Shown: positions 32,536 through 39,897 of the stretch, piece by piece
How positions within the stretch are numbered: the stretch's first letter is position 1
Layout: every line of letters starts with the position of its first letter
Assembly: GCF_001953305.1 (NCBI RefSeq)
Contig: NZ_MTFE01000010.1
Location: forward strand, 4,229,845-4,284,259
Length of the DNA stretch: 54,415 nucleotides
Reading direction: 5' to 3'
DNA from: Cnuella takakiae
GTDB lineage: Bacteria > Bacteroidota > Bacteroidia > Chitinophagales > Chitinophagaceae
Position numbers and translations under genes: made by a program
The notes under the pieces: model-generated
Told to the model about the DNA's origin: nothing
Database searches by the model: none
The model's input: the letters and a program-made list of their open reading frames with translations, nothing else

Positions 32536-33644
32536 ATGTTTACCAATGATCTGTTATACCAACTGGCCCTAACGCAGGTACCACAGGTAGGGGATATACA
32601 AGCCCGCCTGCTGGTACAGCGCTTTGGCTCAGCCGAAGCCGTATTTAAAGCCCGGAAACACCAACTGGAAACCATGGAAGGCATTGGCAGCATCCGGGCG
32701 GAAAACATCTGCCGGTTCAGCAACTTTGCGCCCGCAGCAGCCGAAATCAACTTCCTGGAGCGCTACCAGATCCAGCCGCTTTTTTTACCGAGGCCTGCTA
32801 CCCGCAAAGGCTGCTGCAATGTCCCGATGCACCCCTGCTGCTTTTTTACAAAGGCACAGCCAACCTCAATGCACCCAAGGTTCTGGCCATAGTGGGCACT
32901 CGTTTTCATACCGATTATGGCAAACGTTTTACCGAAACACTGCTCAACGACCTGGCCGCCCATGGCGTGGTCATCGTTAGTGGGCTGGCCTTTGGCATTG
33001 ATGCCATTGCCCACAAAGCAGCCCTTAAATCGGGCTTGCCTACGGTAGGCGTAGTTGGTCATGGACTGGACCGCATCTATCCCAAAGCACACAGCGCTTT
33101 GGCTAAAGAAATGATTCTTGAAGGTGGCGGCCTGCTTTCAGAATTTTGGAGCGGCACCGAACCCGATCGCTTTAATTTCCCGTTACGCAACCGCATAGTG
33201 GCAGGTATGGCCGATGCCACCCTGGTGATAGAAACCGATGTCCGTGGGGGCAGCATGATCACGGCCCAACTGGCTGATGGCTACAACCGCGATGTGTATG
33301 CCCTGCCGGGCAGGGTGAGCGACCCAAAGAGCAGGGGTTGCAACTACCTGATCCAGTACAACCGGGCTGCGATGCTTACCGATGCCCGCCAACTCATGCA
33401 AAGCCTGGGTTGGGATGTAGCGCCCCAAAAGAAAAAACAGGTACAGGCTTCCTTATTTGCCGACCTTTCTGATGAAGAGAAAATGGTGGTGGATATGCTC
33501 CGTGAAAAAGAAGTCCTCCACATCGACGAACTCAATTTGCGCAGCACCCTCAGCAGCAGCGCCATGGCGGCAGCCATCCTCAACCTCGAGCTCAGTAACT
33601 TGGTGCTAAGCATGCCGGGAAAGATGTACAAATTGAACCAGTAA
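32536..33644 (+). pseudogene. dprA: DNA-processing protein DprA, frameshifted
   Basis: DprA protects incoming single-stranded DNA and loads RecA during natural transformation. The first frame (32536 to about 32786) gives the N-terminal helical/HhH region (MFTNDLLYQLALTQVPQVGD, METMEGIGSIRAENI-type). A frame one base away then gives FFTEACYPQRLLQCPDAPLL, VLAIVGTRFHTDYG, SGLAFGIDAIAHKAAL, EPDRFNFPLRNRIVAGMAD, ETDVRGGSMITA and ALPGRVSDP, the Rossmann-fold signatures. The C terminus is a winged-helix-like domain ending at 33644. The shift falls at a run of seven T (32780-32786), and eight T would restore a normal protein of about 370 residues. Either the gene is inactive or phase variable, or the read is wrong by one base. 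Confidence 0.88.
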
Positions 33645-33646
33645 AG

Positions 33647-33905
33647 ACCGCAGATTTGTATGATTGGAAATGATTTGTATGATCAAAGGACATGCACTTA
33701 CTCTTTAATGACTGATGTTGAAATAATTTCTTCATCTGGCTTAAAACTATGGATGATCCATATTTCCGATTAATCATCAAACATACAAGAACATCATAGG
33801 TGCCAACTTATGTATTAAAACTTCAAGCTGACATATTCCGCAGTACCATCTCTTTGTTATTACAACACATCATACAAATCATTCTAAATCTTACAAATCT
33901 GCGGT
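33647..33905. repeat. Inverted-arm element (ATTTGTATGAT family) between dprA and guaB
   Basis: The left arm 33647-33683 (ACCGCAGATTTGTATGATT, then GGAAATGATTTGTATGAT) is the inverse of the right arm 33869-33905 at 33 of 37 positions. The 185-base AT-rich centre has no convincing gene. The left arm starts 3 bases after the dprA stop; the right arm ends 11 bases before the guaB -7 element. Confidence 0.85.
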
Positions 33906-33916
33906 TCCTGTTCCCT

Positions 33917-33924
33917 TATCTTTG
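33917..33924 (+). promoter_or_regulatory. TAnnTTTG promoter element of guaB
   Basis: TATCTTTG matches the Bacteroidota -7 consensus exactly and ends 3 bases before the guaB ATG, implying a leaderless or almost leaderless mRNA. It also argues against the TTG at 33922 as a start. Confidence 0.55.
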
Positions 33925-33927
33925 CGC

Positions 33928-35409
33928 ATGGCAGTAAACTCCAACCCCTCCCAACGTAATTTCCTGGAAGGTCTCACCTTCGACGACGTACTGCTGGTAC
34001 CGGCATACTCGGAGATCCTCCCCCGCGATGTAGAAATCAAAACGCGCCTCACCAAAGACATTACCCTCAACATTCCCATGCTTTCGGCAGCGATGGATAC
34101 CGTTACCGAAGCTTCGCTGGCTATTGCACTGGCACGTGAAGGCGGCATTGGCATCCTGCACAAGAACATGACCATCGAGCGTCAGGCCGAGCAGGTGCGT
34201 AAAGTAAAGCGTAGTGAAAGCGCCATGATCATCGACCCCATCACCCTGTTGCACGACGCCACCATTGGCGATGCCAAAAGGCTGATGCGCGAAAACAGGA
34301 TCGGCGGCATTCCCGTAGTGGATGGCAATGGCAAGCTTACCGGTATCCTCACCAGCCGCGACCTGCGTTTTGAAGACAATATGCAGCGACCCGTAAGCGA
34401 GGTGATGACCACCGAAAACCTCATTACCGCACCCGAAGGCACCGACCTGAAAAAGGCGGAGAGCATCTTCCGGAACAACCGCATTGAAAAGCTGCCGGTA
34501 GTAGATAACAATGGTAAACTCATTGGCCTCATTACCTACCGCGATATCCAACAGGTAACTTCTTTCCCCAACGCCAATAAAGACAGCAAGGGCCGCCTGC
34601 TGGTAGGCGCCGCAGTAGGCGTTACCCGCGACCTGCTGGACCGCGTAGCCGCACTGCAAAGTGTAGGTGTGGATGTGATCTGCCTCGATAGTGCACATGG
34701 CCACTCCAAGGGCATCCTTGATTCGGTACGTGCCGTGAAACAAAACTTCAAAGACATCAACGTTATTGCAGGCAATATCGCCACCGCCGAAGGTGCACAG
34801 GCACTGGTAGACGCCGGCGCCGATTGCGTGAAAGTAGGTATTGGACCGGGCTCCATTTGTACCACCCGCATTGTTGCCGGCGCAGGTGTGCCCCAGCTCA
34901 CCGCCATCATGCAGGCACACAGCGTGCTGAAGAAAGCAGGCATTCCCCTCATTGCTGATGGCGGTATCCGGTATACAGGTGATATGGTAAAGGCACTGGC
35001 TGCCGGCGCCGACTGCGTGATGATGGGTTCCATCTTTGCCGGCACCGAAGAAAGCCCTGGTGAAACCATCATCTATGAAGGCCGCAAGTTCAAGGAATAC
35101 CGCGGCATGGGCTCGCTGGGTGCCATGGCCACCGGCTCTTCGGACCGCTATTTCCAGGACCCCGAAGCCGATGTAAAGAAATATGTACCCGAAGGCATTG
35201 AAGGCCGCGTGGCTTACAAGGGCTCTCTGCGTGAGATCGTGTACCAATACGTTGGTGGCCTGCGTGCCGGCATGGGTTACTGCGGTGCCAAAAACATCGA
35301 AGAACTGAAGACCGCCACCTTTGTAAAAATTACCAATGCCGGTATGCGCGAAAGCCATGCCCACGATGTGGAGATCACAAGGGAAGCGCCGAACTATAGC
35401 AGGAAGTAA
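33928..35409 (+). CDS. guaB: Inosine-5'-monophosphate dehydrogenase
   Basis: GuaB oxidises IMP to XMP with NAD, the committed step of GTP synthesis. The 493-residue protein has the N-terminal barrel strand [18 protein letters not shown] and two CBS domains at about 95-210 ([42 protein letters not shown]). The catalytic loop is [18 protein letters not shown] with the active cysteine. The flap and mobile region follow ([30 protein letters not shown]). All catalytic elements are intact. The ATG at 33928 is preferred over an upstream TTG that lies inside the promoter element. A terminator lies about 90 bases after the stop, within a repeat bracket. Confidence 0.97.
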   Translation: MAVNSNPSQRNFLEGLTFDDVLLVPAYSEILPRDVEIKTRLTKDITLNIPMLSAAMDTVTEASLAIALAREGGIGILHKNMTIERQAEQVRKVKRSESAMIIDPITLLHDATIGDAKRLMRENRIGGIPVVDGNGKLTGILTSRDLRFEDNMQRPVSEVMTTENLITAPEGTDLKKAESIFRNNRIEKLPVVDNNGKLIGLITYRDIQQVTSFPNANKDSKGRLLVGAAVGVTRDLLDRVAALQSVGVDVICLDSAHGHSKGILDSVRAVKQNFKDINVIAGNIATAEGAQALVDAGADCVKVGIGPGSICTTRIVAGAGVPQLTAIMQAHSVLKKAGIPLIADGGIRYTGDMVKALAAGADCVMMGSIFAGTEESPGETIIYEGRKFKEYRGMGSLGAMATGSSDRYFQDPEADVKKYVPEGIEGRVAYKGSLREIVYQYVGGLRAGMGYCGAKNIEELKTATFVKITNAGMRESHAHDVEITREAPNYSRK

Positions 35410-35444
35410 AAAACAGCCACACCCCTGTTCACACCCCCTTTTCA

Positions 35445-35478
35445 CACCCCCTGTCCCCCTAAAAGGGGAACTTAGGTC
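35445..35478 (-). repeat. CCCCCTAAAGGGGG-type palindromic repeat, copy E
   Basis: Reverse-orientation copy (CACCCCCTGTCCCCCTAAAA then GGGGAACTTAGGTC). It is preceded by two partial copies of its outer end, CACCCC(C)TGT or CACCCCCTTT (35419-35444). It faces copy F. Confidence 0.85.
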
Positions 35479-35499
35479 AGGGTATATCTTGATAGCAAC

Positions 35500-35530
35500 G
35501 CCACCCAGTAACAGGGTGGCTTTTTTTTTA
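35500..35530 (+). terminator. Intrinsic terminator of guaB
   Basis: GCCACCC (35500-35506) and GGGTGGC (35514-35520) form a hairpin followed by ten T, inside the E-F repeat bracket. Confidence 0.85.
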
Positions 35531-35723
35531 CAAAGATGTCGGTTATTAAAGGCAATCTTAGCCCACGGTTTCAACCGTGGGGATATAGCAATAGGAGATT
35601 GTTGGAGCAACCGTTTCAACGGTTTCCCTGCAACTTACTTACTGGTATAATAAGAGCAGCATAAGGATCAATATTTGCACGTCTTAATATCTCTTCAAAA
35701 CATTCCTTTAAAAAAAACATATC

Positions 35724-36437
35724 ATGAAAGCAATAGAGAACGCTGACCTAGGTTCCCCCTTAAGGGGGACAGGGGTTGTGGGTACTCGCGTAGAACACCG
35801 TTTTATCCTCCGCGATGGCTTTACTCCTGCAGGTGCAACGGCCATGCTCCTGGGCACTTTTCCCTCTGTGTTGATCCGGGAGGCTTTTGGCAGGGTGCGG
35901 CAAACGGACGTTGATTTCTTTTACGGTAGCGCCGATAATAATTTCTGGAGAGACCTTTCGATCGTTTACAACCGGCCATTATCCTTTACCCGCACCGAAA
36001 CAGCTATTGAAGAACGCAAGCAACTGCTCACCGATCTGAACCTGGCCTTATCTGACGCCATCTTTGCCTGCACCACTTCGGGCAGTGCCATGGATACAGC
36101 TTTACAAAATATTGAACTGAACGAATACATCATTGCCACGCTTGACCAACACCCGACTATTTCCAGGTTGTACTTTACCAGTTCGTCCGGCAAGGTGAAT
36201 GCAGAAAGCCTCACCCTCAAACTATTGAAAGAAAAAGGCCGGATCAGCGGTATGCGCATCATCCAGCAAAGCGGCCCGAGACGCCGCAATTTCCAATACC
36301 GCGATGCGGCAGGCAGCATGCGGATGATGGATACCGTTACCCTCATCTCTCCATCACCCCTTGCCGAGCAAATGGCTGGTATCAAGCCGGAACAAAGAAG
36401 GGCATTGTACCAGCAGTGGCTGCCAATAATGGCTTAA
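35724..36437 (+). CDS. Uracil-DNA-glycosylase-superfamily protein with repeat-derived N terminus
   Basis: The 237-residue protein resembles the UDG superfamily (Mug/hypoxanthine-DNA-glycosylase-like). The first motif is LLGTFPSVL in place of GxxPG, then DFFYGSADNNFWRDL corresponding to the YY..PRNxFW motif, and VTLISPSPLAEQ corresponding to the C-terminal LPSPSPA loop. It would remove deaminated or mismatched bases, but the exact substrate is not predictable. Residues 7-19 (ADLGSPLRGTGVV) are encoded by palindromic repeat copy F. The conserved part starts at about residue 24, so a GTG at 35778 is an alternative start. The neighbours are guaB upstream and a convergent DUF2339 gene downstream. 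Confidence 0.75.
   Translation: MKAIENADLGSPLRGTGVVGTRVEHRFILRDGFTPAGATAMLLGTFPSVLIREAFGRVRQTDVDFFYGSADNNFWRDLSIVYNRPLSFTRTETAIEERKQLLTDLNLALSDAIFACTTSGSAMDTALQNIELNEYIIATLDQHPTISRLYFTSSSGKVNAESLTLKLLKEKGRISGMRIIQQSGPRRRNFQYRDAAGSMRMMDTVTLISPSPLAEQMAGIKPEQRRALYQQWLPIMA
35745..35779 (+). repeat. CCCCCTAAAGGGGG-type palindromic repeat, copy F, inside a coding frame
   Basis: Forward-orientation copy (GACCTAGGTTCCCCCTTAAG then GGGGACAGGGGTTGTG). It is read in frame as part of the N terminus of the UDG-like protein. Inverted partner of copy E. Confidence 0.85.
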
Positions 36438-36526
36438 CACACTCCACCAATAATTATATGCACCCAAAAGCGCAAACCCTAATATCCTATCACCATAATA
36501 TCCCAATACCCAATACCCCCTCTCTC

Positions 36527-37852
36527 CTACTCCTCAAACCATTTTTGCCGGAACTTCTGGTAAAAGAAAGAAACCACCAGCAACAGCAATCCTAAGGTGA
36601 TATAAGCTGCTACCTTTTGCCCGGCAGTAAACCTTTGGCTGTCCAATAGCAGCAACTTTAATAATGTAAGGGCCATCAGGCCCAGGGAAGCCAGCCGCCA
36701 CCATTTATCTTTCAGCGTTACACCCAGGAGGAACAATCCTACCGAAAGCAGCAGCCATATAAAGGTTACCTGCAGGCCATCAAAATACCAGGCTATGGCC
36801 ATTACCAGCAACCCGGTTGCCAGCAAGTAATGGGTATTTGCCAGGGAAGGTGCCTGGCTGAAACGTTTTTGAAAAAAGAAACCCTGCACCGCTGCCACCA
36901 GGGAAAATACCAGGGCTACCGGCGCCAACTTTTCCACTTGTAACGCTGGGCTTACCACAAAAAGCGCGGACCAGAAAGCAGCCAGGTTATTTGCCAGTTG
37001 CGTGTAGATCACCAGTCGGTCCATAGGCTGCTGCTGCCTGCGCGGTCCAAGATTTACCAGGGAAAAAAGCAGGAAGAAAGCCGTGAGATAAAGGAAAGCA
37101 ACGCCTGCCTGTTCGGTACGGTAACGGGTACTGGCCCATCCCAGGAACAAAAGCCAGGTAAGCAGTTGCGCCACCTGCCCCACCAGGTTCCAGCCCTTGC
37201 GGTAACTGAGAAACCACACCCCGGAGTTGATCAGCAACATGTAAGCGAAAAACAGGTCGGCACGTTCGGCATTGCGGCTGATGAGGAAAGGAATGGCATA
37301 AGCACCCACCATACCCAGCAAGGCAATTTCACGCCGGTTGTAGCGCAGGGCCTGGTAGGCGGTAAATACGGTAAACAGCACCATCACGGCAAACACCACC
37401 CCAAAGGACAGGAAGCCATAGTAAACATGTGCCGCATAAGTGGTAAAATAAAGCGTAGCCATAGCGCCGCTAAACAGGATGGCGCTAAAGCCCTGGTACT
37501 TTTCTTTTAGCCGGAAGCTCAGTCCACCCAGCACCAAACCTGCGGCATAGGCCAGCAGGATGCGGGTGGTTTCAGAAATCAGGTTTTGATCGAACGCATA
37601 TTTTACGCCAATGGACAGGCCGATTACCAGCACAACAATCCCTACCAGGTGAATCAGCTTCAGCCCGATAAAGTTCTCCACCGAACGGCTGGCAGGCGCT
37701 TTACCCGGAGCCTTCCATTGATTGGCCCCCTGTGGGTCTATTTGTTCCAATTGCTGCTGCACCTGCTGGAGCCGGGCATATTGCTGGCGCAGTTCCTGCT
37801 CTATTGACACCAGTTCGCTCCGCAACTGCCGAACCATATCCTGTTGATCCAT
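36527..37852 (-). CDS. DUF2339 multi-pass membrane protein
   Basis: The 441-residue protein begins with a glutamine-rich coiled coil (residues 1-45, VRQLRSELVSIEQELRQQYARLQQVQQQL). It is followed by about a dozen hydrophobic helices starting at FIGLKLIHLVGIVVLVIGLSIGVKYAFDQ. This is the DUF2339 layout: a predicted inner-membrane protein of unknown function. The family is often about 600-900 residues, so this is a short member. The ATG at 37850-37852 starts MDQQDMVRQ. It is convergent with the UDG-like gene and divergent from the DUF4105 gene, so it is transcribed alone. Confidence 0.85.
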   Translation of the reverse strand: MDQQDMVRQLRSELVSIEQELRQQYARLQQVQQQLEQIDPQGANQWKAPGKAPASRSVENFIGLKLIHLVGIVVLVIGLSIGVKYAFDQNLISETTRILLAYAAGLVLGGLSFRLKEKYQGFSAILFSGAMATLYFTTYAAHVYYGFLSFGVVFAVMVLFTVFTAYQALRYNRREIALLGMVGAYAIPFLISRNAERADLFFAYMLLINSGVWFLSYRKGWNLVGQVAQLLTWLLFLGWASTRYRTEQAGVAFLYLTAFFLLFSLVNLGPRRQQQPMDRLVIYTQLANNLAAFWSALFVVSPALQVEKLAPVALVFSLVAAVQGFFFQKRFSQAPSLANTHYLLATGLLVMAIAWYFDGLQVTFIWLLLSVGLFLLGVTLKDKWWRLASLGLMALTLLKLLLLDSQRFTAGQKVAAYITLGLLLLVVSFFYQKFRQKWFEE

Positions 37853-37913
37853 GAGTGAAAGTTAAACAATCAGGCATTTCTCCATAGCACCTGCCTTACA
37901 GGGCAACTCCCTT

Positions 37914-39107
37914 TTGCCTATATTGCCCACAAATCCCGCAGTTTTGATTCGCTTTCTCCTGGCTATTGTTTTCCTGTTTGTAGCGCCAGCCTCATTTGCA
38001 CAGTCCGACTCCTGCGGGTTGCGCATCACCCTGCTTACCTGCAACCCCGGCGAGGAACTGTATTCCACTTTTGGCCATACCGCCATCAGGGTGCAGCACG
38101 GGCCCAGCGGCACCGACGAAGTGTACAATTACGGCATGTTTGAATTTGCTCCCGACTTTTACCTCAAGTTCATCAGGGGCAAACTCCTATACTCGCTTAC
38201 CATTGAAACCTACCCCGATTTCCTGTACACCTACCAGTACGAAAGCCGCAGCGTGGTGGAACAGGAGGTACTGCTCGGCTGCAGCCAGAAACAAAATCTT
38301 TGGGCTGCCCTGCGGGAAAATGCAAGACCTGAAAACCGTAACTACCGATACGATTTTTTATTCGACAACTGTACTACCCGGGCACGTGATATGATTGCCC
38401 GTTATGCCGGCAAGGGCCTGCAATGGCGCAACATACTGCCTGCCGAATCCCCCACCTTTCGCGAAATGCTGCACACCTACCTGGATGGCGGCGGCCAGTA
38501 CTGGAGCAAGTTGGGCATCGACCTGCTGCTGGGTGCCCGCCTGGACCGTACGGTAAGCAACCAGCAAGCAATGTTTCTGCCCGACTACCTGCTGAAAGGG
38601 GTGGACAGTGCCCGCCTGAACGGACAAAGGCTCGTGAGCCCGCCCCGCCCTATTTTGCAATTGCCTTCTCCCATCAAAGGCGCATCCGCATTGCAGCCAA
38701 TGGTGGTGTTAAGCATCCTTTTGCTGATCGTTGGGGCACTTTCCTTCCTGCCCCAAACCCGTGCCTTGCTGAAGATCTTTGACCGGCTCTTTTTCCTGCT
38801 ATTGGGGCTTGCCGGCTTTTTATTGCTGTTTATGTGGCTGGGCACCGATCATAAGGTTTGCCGCGACAACCTCAACCTGCTGTGGGCCCTTCCAACACAT
38901 GCCGTTGCAGCCTGGTACACCGGTCGCAATACCGACCGCACCCTAACCTATTTCCGCATGGTTTGCTGGGGTATGGTGGCCCTGGTTGGCGCATGGTTTT
39001 TTATGCCACAGGCACTTAACCCCGCATTGCTGCCCCTGGTAGCCCTGGTAGCGCTACGCAGCTGGCGGCTTTCCCAACCCAATGCTTATGCACACAAAAA
39101 ATATTGA
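37914..39107 (+). CDS. DUF4105 (Lnb-type protease-like) membrane-anchored protein
   Basis: The 397-residue protein has a signal peptide (LIRFLLAIVFLFVAPASFAQ), a DUF4105 domain at about 35-235 and four or five hydrophobic segments in the last 150 residues. DUF4105 is related to papain/NlpC-like hydrolases. The expected histidine is in YSTFGHTAIRV and the nucleophile cysteine in LFDNCTTRARD. It faces the periplasm; the substrate is unknown. No ATG fits: the frame opens at a TTG (37914), and a second TTG at 37944 right before the signal peptide is equally possible. The end overlaps the next gene by 26 bases, so the two are coupled. Confidence 0.83.
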   Translation: MPILPTNPAVLIRFLLAIVFLFVAPASFAQSDSCGLRITLLTCNPGEELYSTFGHTAIRVQHGPSGTDEVYNYGMFEFAPDFYLKFIRGKLLYSLTIETYPDFLYTYQYESRSVVEQEVLLGCSQKQNLWAALRENARPENRNYRYDFLFDNCTTRARDMIARYAGKGLQWRNILPAESPTFREMLHTYLDGGGQYWSKLGIDLLLGARLDRTVSNQQAMFLPDYLLKGVDSARLNGQRLVSPPRPILQLPSPIKGASALQPMVVLSILLLIVGALSFLPQTRALLKIFDRLFFLLLGLAGFLLLFMWLGTDHKVCRDNLNLLWALPTHAVAAWYTGRNTDRTLTYFRMVCWGMVALVGAWFFMPQALNPALLPLVALVALRSWRLSQPNAYAHKKY

Positions 39108-39888
39108 GCGCAACAGCGCTTCCCTTTACCTCCGTACCATTGGCGAAGGACCTGAAGTAGTACTGCTTCACGGCTTTGGCGAAACCGGTGACATCTGGCA
39201 AAACCAATGGCCTGCGCTGCCGGGGTTCCGCCTGCTGATACCCGACCTGCCCGGCAGCGGCCGCTCAGCGGCAACGCCTGACTTGAGTATGGACGGCATG
39301 GCAGCAACCATCTGGCAAATGCTTGCCGCCGAAGGGGTGCAGCGTTGTACCATCATCGGCCACAGCATGGGAGGTTATATTGCCCTGGCTATGCTGGAAC
39401 AGCAGCCTCAAAATATTGCAGGCCTTGGCCTGTTCCACTCCTCGGCATTTGCCGATACCGAAGCCAAAAAGGAAACCCGCACCAAGGGCATCGCCTTTAT
39501 GCAACAACATGGCGCCCCGCTCTTTTTACAAACTGCCACACCCAACCTGTACGCACCCGCCTCGCTGGAAACAAAAAAGGAACTGATCACGCAACATATC
39601 GATAGCGTAAATGCCGCCGATACCCCTGCACATGTGGCATACTACCGGGCAATGATGGACCGGCCCGACCGCACCCACCTGCTGCGGCAAACCGACCTTC
39701 CCTGGTTGTTTGTGCTGGGAAAATACGACCAGGCCGTACCGCTGGATGATGGGTTGAAACAGGCACATTTGCCCCGGCAAAGTTTTGTGCACCTGCTGCA
39801 AAATTCAGGGCATATGGGAATGGTTGAAGAACGGGAAATATGCAATAAATTGTTACTTCAATACCTGCAAACAGGTACGGTAACTTAA
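39082..39888 (+). CDS. Alpha/beta hydrolase
   Basis: The 268-residue protein has the alpha/beta hydrolase fold with a complete triad: nucleophile S95 in GHSMGG, D216 in LGKYDQAVP and H244 in NSGHMGM. The oxyanion loop is HGFGETGDIW. No signal peptide is seen, so it is probably a cytoplasmic esterase or hydrolase of unknown substrate, of the 3-oxoadipate-enol-lactonase/esterase type. The start is either 39082 or the ATG two codons later. It overlaps the DUF4105 gene by 26 bases and precedes the PKD protein by 9 bases, so the three genes form an operon-like run. Confidence 0.9.
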   Translation: MLMHTKNIERNSASLYLRTIGEGPEVVLLHGFGETGDIWQNQWPALPGFRLLIPDLPGSGRSAATPDLSMDGMAATIWQMLAAEGVQRCTIIGHSMGGYIALAMLEQQPQNIAGLGLFHSSAFADTEAKKETRTKGIAFMQQHGAPLFLQTATPNLYAPASLETKKELITQHIDSVNAADTPAHVAYYRAMMDRPDRTHLLRQTDLPWLFVLGKYDQAVPLDDGLKQAHLPRQSFVHLLQNSGHMGMVEEREICNKLLLQYLQTGTVT

Positions 39889-39897
39889 CCCTGGTCT

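Noticed and set aside
33916-35619. 567-codon open frame antisense to guaB
   Set aside because: guaB is fully conserved on the other strand; the antisense translation is rich in cysteine, histidine and glycine with no family features.
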